DNA from: Corynebacterium coyleae
Lineage (GTDB): Bacteria; Actinomycetota; Actinomycetes; Mycobacteriales; Mycobacteriaceae
Assembly (NCBI RefSeq): GCF_030408635.1
Contig: NZ_CP047198.1
Coordinates: 992,001-1,056,000, forward strand
Reading direction: 5' to 3'
DNA length: 64,000 bases
Shown here: positions 1 to 9,540 of the stretch, piece after piece
How the letters are laid out: each line of letters begins with the position of its first letter
Position numbering within the stretch: the stretch's first letter is position 1
Notes under the pieces: generated by a model
The model's input: only the letters and a program-made list of their open reading frames with translations
Told to the model about the DNA's origin: nothing
Database searches by the model: none
Position numbers and translations under genes: made by a program

Positions 1-1
1 C

Positions 2-832
2 GATACAACACAAACCGCCGACCAGTTGCGCTCCGGCCAGCTCGCGTTCGTCGACGTCACGCCGCAGGAAACCACGCAAGAGGTCTTTCGCCGGGTGCCT
101 GGAGTAGAGGTGCGCGAGGGGTCGTCGTCACGCGTGCTTGGCGTCGTCATCTCCGCGACAAGCGGGCTCGACCAAGCAATGCGCGAGCAAGTGCGATCGC
201 TTATCGACGTCCCCCTGCTCGCCCACATCGCCGCCGGCCGCAGCACCAACCTGGCCGTAGCAGAGCATGCGTTCACGCCGGGGGAGAAGGACACCGCAGC
301 GCTACGAGCGCGCACCGTGCCCATCCGCGTCGGGGCGGATGCGATGGACCCGGCGGCGGCCGCGGTGGCGCGCACCCTTGTCGACATCCTCAACGGCGCC
401 GGCATCCCTGCAAAACTCACCTCTACCGACGCGACGACGCTCGCCGGGCGCAGCCTGCCGTCGTCGGAAGTTGACCTGGCAGTGGTGTGGCAGCGCAACT
501 CCGCATCCATGACGACGCTCGCCAGCCGTATGGCGTGTCCGTCCAAAACTTCGCGTGCTGGCAACCTCTCCGGCCTGTGCTCCGTGGGCAACGAAGCGCT
601 CGCCGGGCGAATCCTGGACGGGACCATGAGTGCGACCGAGGCCCGAGCAGCCGTGGCCGAAGCCGAAGAGCGCGACGCCGTATGGGTGCCCATCCTCAAC
701 GAAACACGCATCGCAGCATCCTCCGGTGGCGTCGCCATCCCAGGCGTCTCCACCTGGCCCGGGGGTATCAGCGACGCCGCCCGCTGGCAACTGGCCGATA
801 CAGTAGGCCCGACACCGAAGGAGAAACCATGA
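2..832 (+). CDS. lpqW: LpqW-like family 5 substrate-binding protein, C-terminal part
   Basis: Only the C-terminal 276 or so residues are in the window; the frame is already open at the first base, so the start and any lipoprotein signal lie upstream. The fragment looks like the second lobe of a family 5 (peptide/oligopeptide type) solute-binding protein. Its place directly before mshB, ferredoxin and dapC matches the position of LpqW in C. glutamicum and mycobacteria, where the protein steers lipomannan/lipoarabinomannan mannosylation rather than feeding a transporter. That role is inferred from gene order. The stop overlaps the mshB start (ATGA), so the two are likely translationally coupled. 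Confidence 0.65.
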   Translation, partial: DTTQTADQLRSGQLAFVDVTPQETTQEVFRRVPGVEVREGSSSRVLGVVISATSGLDQAMREQVRSLIDVPLLAHIAAGRSTNLAVAEHAFTPGEKDTAALRARTVPIRVGADAMDPAAAAVARTLVDILNGAGIPAKLTSTDATTLAGRSLPSSEVDLAVVWQRNSASMTTLASRMACPSKTSRAGNLSGLCSVGNEALAGRILDGTMSATEARAAVAEAEERDAVWVPILNETRIAASSGGVAIPGVSTWPGGISDAARWQLADTVGPTPKEKP

Positions 833-1704
833 CAACGCGCGACCTCACCGGCTACCGAGTAGTGGCCGTCCACGCCCACCCTGACGACGAAGCCATCACC
901 ACCGCAGGCGTCATCGCCGATCTGACCCGACGTGGCGCCGACGTCCTCGTCGTCACCTGCACACTCGGCGAAGAAGGCGAAGTTATCGGCGAGCCGTACC
1001 AGCACCTCGTCGTCGACGAAGCCGACCAGCTAGGCGGATTCCGCATCGGCGAACTACGCGAGTCGTTGGCCGCCATCGGCGCGCGCGGCACCTTCCTCGG
1101 CGGAGCCGGCCGCTTCCGCGACTCCGGCATGGCCGGCTCGCCCGCAAGCCGCAACCCGCGCGCCTTTGTCAACTCCGGCGACGCCGCAGTAGCCGAACTT
1201 GCCGCAATCTTCGAAGCGGAGCGCCCCCACCTTGTCATCACCTACGGCCCCGACGGCGGCTACGGCCACCCGGACCACATCCGCGCCCACGAAATCACCC
1301 ACACCGCCGCCGAACGCGTCGCTATCTCGCGCATCCTGTGGGCCGTGCGCCTCGCCGAAGAAACCGCAGCGCTTACGCCCGAGACCGCCCCCGACGGCTG
1401 GCGCCTTGCCCAACCCGGCGAACTCGACGGAGTCGCCACCTCCGACATCGCCGTCTCCCTTGACGACCACGCCTACAGCGCCAAAATCGCCGCCATGCGT
1501 GCCCACGCCACCCAACTCTGGATCGCCGACGGCCGCACCACCGACGTCAACCCCCACGCCGCCATCGCCCAAGGTCCCGTCGTCTACTACGCCCTGTCCA
1601 ACCTCATCACCCAGCCCATCCAACGCGTCGAACACTTCCAACTCGGCGCAGGCACGCCACTTCACGACGACGCCACCCACGTCCTATCCGGAATCCCCAA
1701 ATGA
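829..1704 (+). CDS. mshB: N-acetyl-glucosaminyl-inositol deacetylase MshB
   Basis: 291 residues, PIG-L/LmbE-type zinc deacetylase that removes acetate from GlcNAc-Ins in mycothiol synthesis. The N-terminal zinc/catalytic motif is visible as AHPDDE near residue 15, and the second metal-site motif as YGHPDH near residue 145, which also carries a catalytic His. The length fits the family. The ATG at 829 overlaps the stop of the upstream gene by four bases and gives the canonical N-terminus before the HPDDE motif; the longer open frame to 487 is antisense-like noise inside lpqW. The next gene also overlaps by ATGA, so lpqW-mshB-membrane protein form one coupled unit. Confidence 0.93.
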   Translation: MTTRDLTGYRVVAVHAHPDDEAITTAGVIADLTRRGADVLVVTCTLGEEGEVIGEPYQHLVVDEADQLGGFRIGELRESLAAIGARGTFLGGAGRFRDSGMAGSPASRNPRAFVNSGDAAVAELAAIFEAERPHLVITYGPDGGYGHPDHIRAHEITHTAAERVAISRILWAVRLAEETAALTPETAPDGWRLAQPGELDGVATSDIAVSLDDHAYSAKIAAMRAHATQLWIADGRTTDVNPHAAIAQGPVVYYALSNLITQPIQRVEHFQLGAGTPLHDDATHVLSGIPK

Positions 1705-2024
1705 GCCACCCCGTCATCCGAACCGAATTTTCACGCGGGGAAGCCATCGCCGGCATCACCTGGCTGAGCGTCGGCGCCCTCGGCTCGCTCATCCTGGAAG
1801 TGGCGTACCTGAACTGGTTCTGGGTCATCATCGCAGCGGTGTTTAATGCGGTGTTGGCGAAGACGGCGCGGCTGTGGTCGTCGAAAAGCATGATTGTTCC
1901 GCTTGCCGTCTGGGCAGCAGCACTGTTCGCCTCCATGGTCATCCTCCCGCCAACCGGGTGGACCCTCGCACTCCTTATCGCGGGGCTAGCGGGAGGCGTT
2001 TGGCCACTACTCAAGGCGAAGTGA
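1701..2024 (+). CDS. Small membrane protein of the mshB operon
   Basis: 107 residues with three to four hydrophobic segments (about residues 17-36, 38-52, 63-82 and 85-102) and a basic C-terminus. No enzymatic motif is seen. The ATG overlaps the mshB stop (ATGA), and a ferredoxin follows 14 bases later, so it is probably co-translated with mshB. Homologues occupy this slot in other corynebacteria (from memory of gene order). Function is unknown. Confidence 0.8.
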   Translation: MSHPVIRTEFSRGEAIAGITWLSVGALGSLILEVAYLNWFWVIIAAVFNAVLAKTARLWSSKSMIVPLAVWAAALFASMVILPPTGWTLALLIAGLAGGVWPLLKAK

Positions 2025-2037
2025 CATACTGTTTCCC

Positions 2038-2361
2038 ATGACTTACGTGATTGCTCAACCGTGCGTCGACGTCATGGACCGCGGCTGCGTCGAAGAATGC
2101 CCCGTTGACTGCATCTACGAGGGCAAGCGCATGCTCTACATCCACCCCGACGAATGCGTCGACTGTGGCGCCTGCGAACCTGCCTGCCCCGTCGAAGCCA
2201 TCTTCTACGAAGACGACACCCCCGACGAGTGGAGCGAATACTACGACGCCAACGTCGGCTTCTTCGACGAACTCGGCTCGCCAGGCGGCGCCGCCAAGAC
2301 CGGCCCACAGGACTTCGACCACCCCTTCGTCGCAGCACTGCCGCCGCAGAACCAGGACTAA
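2038..2361 (+). CDS. fdxA: 7Fe ferredoxin (FdxA type)
   Basis: 107 residues, very acidic electron carrier. Two cluster-binding sets are visible in the first 60 residues. The first half has Cys at about residues 8, 16 and 20 (a Cys-x7-Cys-x3-Cys-Pro arrangement typical of the 3Fe-4S site). The second is a Cys-x2-Cys-x2-Cys-x3-Cys-Pro 4Fe-4S motif at about residues 39-50. The C-terminal half is the usual acidic tail of actinobacterial FdxA. It sits 13 bases after the mshB-operon membrane protein and 3 bases before dapC. Likely redox partners are not evident from the context. Confidence 0.93.
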   Translation: MTYVIAQPCVDVMDRGCVEECPVDCIYEGKRMLYIHPDECVDCGACEPACPVEAIFYEDDTPDEWSEYYDANVGFFDELGSPGGAAKTGPQDFDHPFVAALPPQNQD

Positions 2362-2364
2362 ACC

Positions 2365-3474
2365 GTGGCACGCACCCCACTCGGATCACAGCTGCCCGAC
2401 TTCCCATGGGACACCATCGCCGACGTGCGCAAGCACGCCGCATCCCATGAGGACGGCCTGATCGACCTTTCCGTCGGCGGCCCCGTCGACCCAGTCGCCC
2501 CATCCATCCAACTCGCGCTGTCCGAAGCTGCCGCAACGCCCGGCTACCCGCAAACCGCGGGTACGCCGGAACTGCGCGAAACGATCGTGGCCTCCCACGC
2601 CCGCCGCTTCGGCATCGCAGGGTTGACCGAACGCTCCGTGCTGCCCGTGATCGGGCTCAAAGAAGCCGTCGCGTGGCTGCCCACATTGTTGGGCCTGCGC
2701 GGCGAGAAAGTTGTGATCCCCGAGGTCGCGTACCCCACCTACGAAGTCGGCGCGCTGATGGCAGGCTGCGAAGTTATTCGTTGCGACGACCCCGCCACCG
2801 CACCCCGCGACGCCGCCTTCGTCTTCATCAACTCGCCGTCGAACCCAACCGGCGCAGTCCTTGGCGTCGAGCAGATGCGCGCCTGGGTGGAATTCTCCCG
2901 CGAAACCGGCGCAATCATCGCCTCCGACGAGTGCTACCTCTACCTCGGCTGGTCCGCCGAACCGGTATCCATCCTGCACCCGTCCGTCACCGACGGCGAC
3001 AACACTGGCCTGCTCGCCCTGCATTCGCTGTCCAAGACGTCCAACCTGGCGTCGTATCGCGCCGGCACCATCTCCGGCGACGAGGCCCTAGTGCAAGAAC
3101 TTCTGCTTATCCGCAAGCACTCGGGTCTCATCGTGCCCGGCCCAATCCAAGCCGCCATGGTGGCCGCCCTCGGCGACGACCTGCACGAACAAATGCAGCG
3201 CTCCACCTACGCCGCGCGACGGCTTGTACTCATGAAGGCCCTCCAAAACGCAGGTCTTACTATCGACGACTCCGATGCCGGCCTCTACCTCTGGGTCCAC
3301 CACGACGGCATGGATTCCCGCGAACTCCTCAACTGGTTCGCCGACCACGGCATCCTCGGCGCCCCCGGCGACTTCTACGGCCCCGCCGGCGCCCAACACG
3401 TGCGCATCTCGCTCACCGCACCCGACGAGCGCATCGAAGCGGCAGTCGCCCGCCTAGGAAACACCGTTGACTAA
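2365..3474 (+). CDS. dapC: N-succinyldiaminopimelate aminotransferase DapC
   Basis: 369 residues, fold-type I PLP aminotransferase that converts N-succinyl-2-amino-6-ketopimelate to N-succinyl-LL-diaminopimelate in lysine and cell-wall synthesis. Seen: the substrate/PLP motif NSPSNPTG near residue 152, an Asp-Glu-Cys-Tyr segment near residue 189 and the PLP lysine in SLSK near residue 221. The start is GTG at 2365, three bases after the ferredoxin stop. Assignment to the succinylase branch is supported by dapD and dapE a few kb downstream. GtrA overlaps its end by 8 bases. Confidence 0.92.
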   Translation: MARTPLGSQLPDFPWDTIADVRKHAASHEDGLIDLSVGGPVDPVAPSIQLALSEAAATPGYPQTAGTPELRETIVASHARRFGIAGLTERSVLPVIGLKEAVAWLPTLLGLRGEKVVIPEVAYPTYEVGALMAGCEVIRCDDPATAPRDAAFVFINSPSNPTGAVLGVEQMRAWVEFSRETGAIIASDECYLYLGWSAEPVSILHPSVTDGDNTGLLALHSLSKTSNLASYRAGTISGDEALVQELLLIRKHSGLIVPGPIQAAMVAALGDDLHEQMQRSTYAARRLVLMKALQNAGLTIDDSDAGLYLWVHHDGMDSRELLNWFADHGILGAPGDFYGPAGAQHVRISLTAPDERIEAAVARLGNTVD

Positions 3475-4066
3475 CCCCACTCATCCGTCGCCGGCCGCCG
3501 GCGACCAACACGCTGCCGCGCCCGAAAGCGGCAGCACTGCCGTACGCCTCGTTGCCGGGCTGCGCCAATTTTTGCGCTTCGGCATCGTCGGTGGCTCCGG
3601 CGTGCTCGTCAACTTCGTCGTGTTCTACCTGGCCAACAAAGCCCTAGAGAACGGCTTTGATCTGCACGCCAACGACGTGTTCATGCAACTCGGCTCCACC
3701 CGTTGGAACATCCGCTGGTACCACCTCATGTCCACCCTGGCGTTCCTCCTGGCCAACACGTGGAACTACCAGCTCAACCGCTCCTGGACATTCCGTGGGG
3801 TGCACGCGCGCTCCTGGCTGCGCGGGTTCTTCCCCTTCTTGGCCACCGGCGCGCTCGCGTTCGCGGTGTCACTGACATGCATGACGCTTTTGATGAACCC
3901 CACCACGCCAGTTGGCCTGCCGGACCACATCTTCGACGACTCCACCGGCCTGCGCACCAAATCCTACTGGGCCCAAGCCATCTCCACACTGATCGCGATG
4001 CCGGTGAACTTTGTCATCAACAAGGTCTGGACCTTCGGAAAACCGAAAACACCAAAAACGACCTAA
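3467..4066 (+). CDS. GtrA family membrane protein
   Basis: 199 residues. A hydrophilic N-terminus (about 35 residues) is followed by four hydrophobic segments with the GtrA pattern: FGIVGGSG at the first helix, the NY-x-LNR-x-WTF motif after the second, and a final NF-x-INK-x-WTF motif. GtrA proteins act in polyprenyl-linked sugar translocation or cell-surface glycosylation. The frame can start at TTG 3467, overlapping the dapC stop by 8 bases. An extra stretch between helices 1 and 2 (about residues 60-85) is longer than in the minimal GtrA domain. Confidence 0.85.
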   Translation: MTNPTHPSPAAGDQHAAAPESGSTAVRLVAGLRQFLRFGIVGGSGVLVNFVVFYLANKALENGFDLHANDVFMQLGSTRWNIRWYHLMSTLAFLLANTWNYQLNRSWTFRGVHARSWLRGFFPFLATGALAFAVSLTCMTLLMNPTTPVGLPDHIFDDSTGLRTKSYWAQAISTLIAMPVNFVINKVWTFGKPKTPKTT

Positions 4067-4142
4067 CCAGCGGTTTGTGGAATTTGGTGTTGGAGTTATC
4101 CACATTTTCGTGGTGGGTCTTGTGCGGTGGTTTATCGCTTCG

Positions 4143-4148
4143 TAGCGT
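4143..4148 (+). promoter_or_regulatory. Putative -10 box of the HNH gene, leaderless mRNA
   Basis: TAGCGT fits the corynebacterial TANNNT -10 consensus and ends exactly 7 bases before the ATG at 4156, so transcription would start at the A of the start codon. No Shine-Dalgarno sequence is present. The same geometry recurs at many genes in this window. Confidence 0.5.
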
Positions 4149-4155
4149 GTGATGC

Positions 4156-5199
4156 ATGGCATTTGTAGACCTTCTCGGCTTCCGGCTTACGGACATCGCC
4201 GACTTCGACCGCGACACAGCCCTCGCTGCCGGGCTGAACCCGTCGCGCATCCGAGAATGGTCACGCGTACACGACGTCTACTACGGGGCAACAAAATTCA
4301 CGCGGAAACAATCCGACGCCCGCCTGATGGCAGCCGATACTCCCTTGGATCAGTTGTGCTTGATTGAACGCAAACTTGCCGTGGTTGAAGATGCGGCGAA
4401 GCGTTGGCGGTTGCGTTTTACCTTGTTGCAGTTCGAGGGCCGCTTTGATGCGCTGTCGCGCTATGCCGATCGGGTTATTGATGCGAAGAAACCCGCACCT
4501 GAAAAGCAAGTGCGTTTTTCTAAGGCGCGTGAGGGTATGGCCACGCTGCACTTGACGCATTCGGCGCGCAATATTGCTGATATTGAGCACACGCTGCGTG
4601 GGTTGATCGATACGGAACTGCCACCAGCCGGCCAGATGGCTGATGCGCTTATGGGTATCTTGCGTGGCGAGGGCGGTGGGGTGCCGCATGCAGTGCCACG
4701 GCCGATTGTTATGGTGCCGCTTCCCGAATGGACGCGGATCCAATCCGGTGCCGGTGACGAGGTCACCTTGACCTTGACGGATGGCACCACGATGACGGGT
4801 GCGGAGTTTCTCGCGCAGCATGTCGGCGACGAGCTGGAAGTCGCGGCGTTTCACCCGACCGAGGGTGCAGTCAACTTGTATCGCACCCAGCGGTTTGCCA
4901 ATGGGAAGCAACGCGCGTTGGCATCCATGATGTCGCCAACGTGTCCGGTGCCGGATTGCCGGCATGGAGCTGACAACTGCGACATGCACCACATCCAGGC
5001 CTGGCGGCACGGCGGGGAGACCAACCTTGCCAACTTAGTGCCGTTATGCCGGTTCCATAACGGGCGCAACGACGATGACCCGCGTGAAAACCGCTACGGG
5101 CGGATACAGATACGCGATGGGATACCGGTGTGGGTATCGCCGGGAGGGTCGGTTGTCGAAAAGCATCCGCCCGGAGCCATGCAACAACTCTTTAACTAG
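4156..5199 (+). CDS. HNH endonuclease domain protein (DUF222/13E12 type)
   Basis: 347 residues. The N-terminal 250 residues are a helical region of the type found in actinobacterial 13E12/REP-like proteins. The C-terminus (about 265-320) carries a zinc-HNH domain: two Cys in CPVPDC, another Cys before MHHIQAW, then GGETN, and a final LC-x2-HN. These supply the zinc ligands and the H-N-H catalytic set. Such proteins are abundant and multi-copy in Corynebacterium and Mycobacterium; no cellular role is firmly known. It is monocistronic, with its own promoter and a terminator at 5202-5227. Confidence 0.85.
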   Translation: MAFVDLLGFRLTDIADFDRDTALAAGLNPSRIREWSRVHDVYYGATKFTRKQSDARLMAADTPLDQLCLIERKLAVVEDAAKRWRLRFTLLQFEGRFDALSRYADRVIDAKKPAPEKQVRFSKAREGMATLHLTHSARNIADIEHTLRGLIDTELPPAGQMADALMGILRGEGGGVPHAVPRPIVMVPLPEWTRIQSGAGDEVTLTLTDGTTMTGAEFLAQHVGDELEVAAFHPTEGAVNLYRTQRFANGKQRALASMMSPTCPVPDCRHGADNCDMHHIQAWRHGGETNLANLVPLCRFHNGRNDDDPRENRYGRIQIRDGIPVWVSPGGSVVEKHPPGAMQQLFN

Positions 5200-5201
5200 C
5201 C

Positions 5202-5227
5202 AATAACCCGCCAGCGAGCGGGCTATT
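5202..5227. terminator. Bidirectional hairpin between HNH gene and acetyltransferase
   Basis: Ten-base arms (5202-5211 and 5218-5227, one mismatch) with a 6-base loop. The arms begin with AATA and end with TATT, giving T-rich tails on both strands. It lies just after the HNH stop and overlaps the stop codon of the convergent acetyltransferase. Confidence 0.6.
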
Positions 5228-5732
5228 CGGCATGCTTGACATACTCCACGTGGCCGTCGCGCTCGCCGGAAAAGGCGAAACCGTTAACTTCCGCGACATG
5301 GCGCGAAGCAGCATTGCCCGGCAGCGCCCGAATAATAAGCAGGGGAGCCCCCTCGGCGAAAGCGTGATCGGTCACCAGGCGCACGGCACGAGTCATCAGG
5401 CCACGCCCGCGCGCCCACGGGGCAGTGTTGTAACCAAAATCGGCACCACCGGAATCGTCGAGGCGCAGCTCGATGCTGCCGCAGTACCGGTCATCGACGA
5501 CAAGCGCCCACCGTGCACACCCGTCACCTGAGTCGCCGAGGAACGCCTCGGCCATCTCGACGGTGTACGGCGACGGCACCGTGGTCCACTCAACCATCCG
5601 TGGGTCAACCGACGCAGCGAACAGGTCGTCGCGCACGCCCGGAACGGTTTTCACGCGCGACCACGGCAGGAGCGTCAACTCGCCGTCGGTGAGAGTGTCG
5701 TTGGCGGGTGGGAACCAGGGGTTAGTTGGCAT
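5223..5732 (-). CDS. GNAT family N-acetyltransferase
   Basis: 169 residues, RimJ/RimL-like acetyl-CoA transferase. The acetyl-CoA loop is seen as [11 protein letters not shown] near residue 108 (the Q/R-x-x-G-x-G/A motif), followed by the conserved [13 protein letters not shown] segment near residue 140. The substrate cannot be read from the sequence. The start overlaps the dapD stop by 11 bases, making it the last gene of the minus-strand dapD unit. Confidence 0.85.
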   Translation of the reverse strand: MPTNPWFPPANDTLTDGELTLLPWSRVKTVPGVRDDLFAASVDPRMVEWTTVPSPYTVEMAEAFLGDSGDGCARWALVVDDRYCGSIELRLDDSGGADFGYNTAPWARGRGLMTRAVRLVTDHAFAEGAPLLIIRALPGNAASRHVAEVNGFAFSGERDGHVEYVKHAE

Positions 5733-6696
5733 GGAGGGCCTCGTTGAGTTCGATGCCCTTTGCAGGGACGGCTTCGACGGAGCCGGTGACGGAGTTGCGA
5801 CGGAATTGCAGGCCGTTCGCGCCGGAGAGTTCGAGAGCCTTCACTTCGGCGCCGGCTTCCTTGCCCAGGGCTTCGGCGACGGGTGCGGTGAGGACGACCT
5901 TTGTGCCGGCGGTGACGTAGAGGCCGGCTTCGACGATGCAGTCGTCGCCAAGCGAGATGCCCACGCCGGCGTTGGCGCCGAGGAGGCAGCGTTCGCCAAG
6001 CGAGATGATTTCTTTGCCGCCGCCGGACAGGGTGCCCATGATGGAGGCGCCGCCGCCGATGTCGGTTCCGTCGCCAACGACGACGCCTGCGGAGATGCGG
6101 CCTTCGACCATGGATGCGCCGAGGGTGCCGGCGTTGAAGTTCACAAAGCCTTCGTGCATCACGGTGGTACCTTCCGCGAGGTGGGCGCCGAGGCGGATGC
6201 GGTCGGCGTCGCCGATGCGCACGCCGCTCGGCACAACGTAGTCGACCATGCGTGGGAATTTGTCCACGGAGAAAACGACGACGGGGCCGTTTTCGGCGAG
6301 GCGTGCGCGGGTCATTTGGAAGTCGGCGACGGCGCAGGGGCCGTAGTTGGTCCAGACGACGTTGGACAGGAGGCCGAACACGCCGTCCATGTTGGCGCCG
6401 TGTGGGCGGATGAGGCGGTGGGACAGTAGGTGGAGGCGCAGGTAGACGTCGTATGCGTCGATGGCCGGTGCGCTGAGGTCGGCGATGGTGGTTTCGACTG
6501 CGACGCGGGCGACGCCGCGGGCCTCGTCGGGGCCGACGAGGTTGGTGAAGCGGGCGTCGGGCTCTTCTAATCGACGAGTGCCTGTTTCCGTCACCGCCTC
6601 GTCAACCTTGGGGGCGGGGTACCAGACGTCGAGAACGGTGCCGTCGTGGGTGATGGTCGCGATTCCGCGTGCAATTGCAGTCGTGGGGGTAGTCAT
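5722..6696 (-). CDS. dapD: Tetrahydrodipicolinate N-succinyltransferase DapD
   Basis: 324 residues, actinobacterial-type DapD, first committed enzyme of the succinylase branch (succinyl-CoA plus tetrahydrodipicolinate). The C-terminal half is a left-handed beta-helix with hexapeptide repeats. The VEGR segment carries the glutamate proposed as catalytic in the mycobacterial enzyme, followed by the glycine-rich [14 protein letters not shown] loop and [17 protein letters not shown]. The ATG at 6696 is chosen because it gives the usual N-terminus; the same frame stays open to 7746 only because it runs under the permease gene. The permease stop is 5 bases upstream. Confidence 0.93.
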   Translation of the reverse strand: MTTPTTAIARGIATITHDGTVLDVWYPAPKVDEAVTETGTRRLEEPDARFTNLVGPDEARGVARVAVETTIADLSAPAIDAYDVYLRLHLLSHRLIRPHGANMDGVFGLLSNVVWTNYGPCAVADFQMTRARLAENGPVVVFSVDKFPRMVDYVVPSGVRIGDADRIRLGAHLAEGTTVMHEGFVNFNAGTLGASMVEGRISAGVVVGDGTDIGGGASIMGTLSGGGKEIISLGERCLLGANAGVGISLGDDCIVEAGLYVTAGTKVVLTAPVAEALGKEAGAEVKALELSGANGLQFRRNSVTGSVEAVPAKGIELNEALHAN

Positions 6697-6701
6697 GGCG
6701 A

Positions 6702-8060
6702 CTACCTTACGACACCGCGTTTCTTGGTCAGTAGCGACAAGCCGACCAGGGCGAGGGAGAGGATGGTGACGGAGATGACTTGGGAGCGGGCGGCGTCGTC
6801 GAAAAGCATGAGCACCGTCAAACCGACGAGGGCGGTGAGCGTGACCCATGGCACCCAGGTGGCGCCGTGGACGCGGACGGCGGATTCGCTGATGCGTGGG
6901 TGGAGTTTGATGAAGCTTAAGGTGATCATGATCCAGGTGACGATGAGGCAGCCGCCGGTTGCGGACATGATGAAGTCGATCATTCCTGGCGGGTTCCACC
7001 ATTGCAGGCCGACGGCGAGAAACGCGAACACCACGGAGACGAGCACGGAGTTCATGGGCACGTTGTTGGCGTTGGTTTTCGCCATCCATTTCGGAGCGTC
7101 GCCTTCGAGCGCTTGTTGGTAGCCGAGGCGGGAGGTGCCGTAGAGCTGCGCGTTGAATGCGGAGAGTAGTGCGAGCACGATGACGACTTCCATGAAGGCT
7201 GCGGCGCCTGGGATGTTTGCCATTTCGAGCACGGCGGTGAAGGGGGAGTCTGCGGCGGAGTCGGCGCCGTCGATGGTTGCGTATGGCAGCAGCAGGGTGA
7301 TCACGGCGACGGAGCCGAGGTAGAAGATCGCGATGCGCCAGATGATGGAGTTGACGGCGCGTTTGACGTTGTCGGCGGGGTCTTCGGATTCGGCGGCTGC
7401 GATGGTGACTACTTCGATGCCGCCGAATGCGAATGCCACGGCGAGGAGGCCTGCGGCGATGCCGGCGACACCGTTGGGGGCGAAGCCGGATTCGCGCACG
7501 TTGTCGAAGCCGACGAAGTCGCTGGCGGGCAGCACGCCCAGCCAGAGGAGAACGCCGATGATGAGGAAGCCGACGATGACGGCGATTTTGATCATGGCGA
7601 ACCAGTACTCGAACTCGCCGAAGCCTTTGACCTGTGCGAGGTTTACGGCGGTGAGTACGACGACGACGATGAGCCCGGGCACCCATTGGGGTACGTCGAA
7701 CCAGGAGGCCATCATTGCGGAGGCGCCGGTGAGTTCGGCACCACACGCCATGATCAGCAGGAAGTAATACAGCCAGCCGAGGAGGAATCCTGCCCAGTGG
7801 CCGTACGCCATGCGTCCGTAGGTGGCGAATGAGCCCGATGATGGGTGGGCGGCGGCCATTTCGCCGAGCATGCGCATCACGGCGATGACGATGAGTCCGG
7901 CGATGGCGTATGCGACCAGAATCGCGGGGCCGGCGGCACGAATGCCGACGCCGACGCCGAGGAACAGGCCCGCACCCACGGCAGTGCCGAGCCCCATGAG
8001 TGTCAGGTGGCGGGACTTCAGCCCGGTGCCGAGCTCGCTATTGCTTGTCGACGACCCCAT
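6702..8060 (-). CDS. APC-superfamily amino acid permease (AAT type), copy 1
   Basis: 452 residues, about 12 hydrophobic segments. The family signature is seen at the first helix ([17 protein letters not shown]) and in helix 3 as the [18 protein letters not shown] segment. It is clearly paralogous to the next gene upstream (near-identical helix 6-8 region, with [14 protein letters not shown] against IELVTVAAAESENP). Substrate is unknown. Placement between two dapD-type genes makes a cationic amino acid or diaminopimelate-related substrate thinkable, but this is inference. Its ATG overlaps the stop of copy 2 (TAATG), so the pair is translationally coupled. Confidence 0.88.
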   Translation of the reverse strand: MGSSTSNSELGTGLKSRHLTLMGLGTAVGAGLFLGVGVGIRAAGPAILVAYAIAGLIVIAVMRMLGEMAAAHPSSGSFATYGRMAYGHWAGFLLGWLYYFLLIMACGAELTGASAMMASWFDVPQWVPGLIVVVVLTAVNLAQVKGFGEFEYWFAMIKIAVIVGFLIIGVLLWLGVLPASDFVGFDNVRESGFAPNGVAGIAAGLLAVAFAFGGIEVVTIAAAESEDPADNVKRAVNSIIWRIAIFYLGSVAVITLLLPYATIDGADSAADSPFTAVLEMANIPGAAAFMEVVIVLALLSAFNAQLYGTSRLGYQQALEGDAPKWMAKTNANNVPMNSVLVSVVFAFLAVGLQWWNPPGMIDFIMSATGGCLIVTWIMITLSFIKLHPRISESAVRVHGATWVPWVTLTALVGLTVLMLFDDAARSQVISVTILSLALVGLSLLTKKRGVVR

Positions 8061-9478
8061 TACCGCACCTCTTCCTTCTTCACGTTCTGTCCTGCAGCGG
8101 TCTTTCCTGCGGTGCGGGTCCACAAAATTCCCGCGAGGGAAACGACACCGACAACGACGGCGACGGCGAACATTTGGAATCGCCCGTCGGGGTCGGCGAG
8201 CATGAGCAGGATGACTCCGCCGGCGAGCGCGATCATGACCCAGGGCAGGACGTTGGGGGCCCACATACGTACGTCGGTGATTTCGCCGCTTGCTTCGAGC
8301 TTCGGGTGCAGGCGGACGAACGACAGGGCGACGACGATCCACAGCACGATCAGGCAGCCACCGACTGCGTTGAGGAGGAAGGCGAGCAGCCCGGGCGGGT
8401 TCCAGTACTGCAGGGCAACGGCGACGAAGCCGAAGAACACGGACACGATCACGGCACGGACGGGCACGCCGCGGGGGTCGGTTTTAGCGAAGATCTCGGG
8501 GGCGTCGCCACGCACTGCAAGGTTTTGCATGAAGCGCGACGAACCGTAGATCTGCGTGTTGCAGGCGGACAGCAGGGCGACGACGATGACGGCCTCCATG
8601 ATGCCGACGGCGCCCGGGATGTTTGCCATTTCGAGCACTGCAGTGAACGGGGAGTCGGCTGCGGAGTCCGCGCCGCCGATTTCGTCGAAAGGCAACAGCA
8701 GCACGATCAGGAGCACGGAGCCGATGTAGAAGATGGAGATGCGCCAGATGATGGAGCGGATCGCGGAGTGGACGCCGGCTTCGGGGTTTTCGGATTCGGC
8801 GGCGGCGACGGTGACCAGTTCAATGCCGCCGAACGCGAAGGCGACCGCGAGCAACGCGGTGGCCACACCAGCCCAGCCGTTGGGCATGAAGCCGACCTCG
8901 CTGATATTCGACAGGCCTACGAACCCGCCGGTGGGCAGCACACCGAGCCACAGGGCCACACCGATGCACAGGAACGCCACGATCACAACGACCTTGATCA
9001 GGGCGAACCAGAATTCGAACTCGCCGAAGTTTTTCACCGCGGCGAAATTGATTACGGTGAAAAACCCAATGGCGATCAGCGCGGGGATCCACGGGGAGAT
9101 GGCGAACCATTGGGCGACGATCGCGGACGCGCCGGTGATTTCGACGGCCATGATCATGATCATCATGAACCAGTACAGCCAGCCGATGGCGAAGCCGGCC
9201 CAGCGGCCGAAGGCTTGCTCGGCGTAGGTGGAGAACGTGCCCGACGACGGGCGTGCGGCGACCATTTCCGCGAGCATCTGCATGAAGCACACGGTGATGA
9301 AGCCTGCGACGACGTAGGCGAGGATGACGGCGGGGCCTGCGGCTGCGATGCCAACGCCGGTGCCAAGGAAGAGTCCGGCACCGATGGCTGAGCCGAGGCC
9401 CATCATGGTGAGGTGGCGCGTTTTCAGGCCGCGTGCGAGCGCGGTGGAATCGGCGACGGGGGAAACGGGGGTTGACAT
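8060..9478 (-). CDS. APC-superfamily amino acid permease (AAT type), copy 2
   Basis: 472 residues, about 12 hydrophobic segments, with the same AAT signatures as its neighbour (LMGLGSAIGAGLFLGTG, then AARPSSGTFSTYAE). The ATG at 9478 is preferred over the in-frame ATG at 9502 because an AAGG-type ribosome site lies about 10 bases upstream of it and the permease alignment begins nearby. A TATAAA -10-like box lies upstream on the minus strand in the 62-base gap to dapD2. The C-terminus is longer and more basic than copy 1. Confidence 0.88.
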   Translation of the reverse strand: MSTPVSPVADSTALARGLKTRHLTMMGLGSAIGAGLFLGTGVGIAAAGPAVILAYVVAGFITVCFMQMLAEMVAARPSSGTFSTYAEQAFGRWAGFAIGWLYWFMMIMIMAVEITGASAIVAQWFAISPWIPALIAIGFFTVINFAAVKNFGEFEFWFALIKVVVIVAFLCIGVALWLGVLPTGGFVGLSNISEVGFMPNGWAGVATALLAVAFAFGGIELVTVAAAESENPEAGVHSAIRSIIWRISIFYIGSVLLIVLLLPFDEIGGADSAADSPFTAVLEMANIPGAVGIMEAVIVVALLSACNTQIYGSSRFMQNLAVRGDAPEIFAKTDPRGVPVRAVIVSVFFGFVAVALQYWNPPGLLAFLLNAVGGCLIVLWIVVALSFVRLHPKLEASGEITDVRMWAPNVLPWVMIALAGGVILLMLADPDGRFQMFAVAVVVGVVSLAGILWTRTAGKTAAGQNVKKEEVR

Positions 9479-9540
9479 GTCGAACACCTTAAACCTCGAC
9501 ATGCAGTGAAGTGCATTCTTTTCCGGTTTATATGCGTGTG

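Noticed and set aside
6697-7746. Long N-terminal extension of dapD in the same frame
   Set aside because: It runs under the permease in another frame, is Arg/His-rich and has no counterpart in DapD; the ATG at 6696 gives the normal start.
8000-9391. 463-codon plus-strand frame opposite the second permease
   Set aside because: Composition (Asp/His/Gly-rich, no family motif) is that of an antisense shadow of a permease gene.
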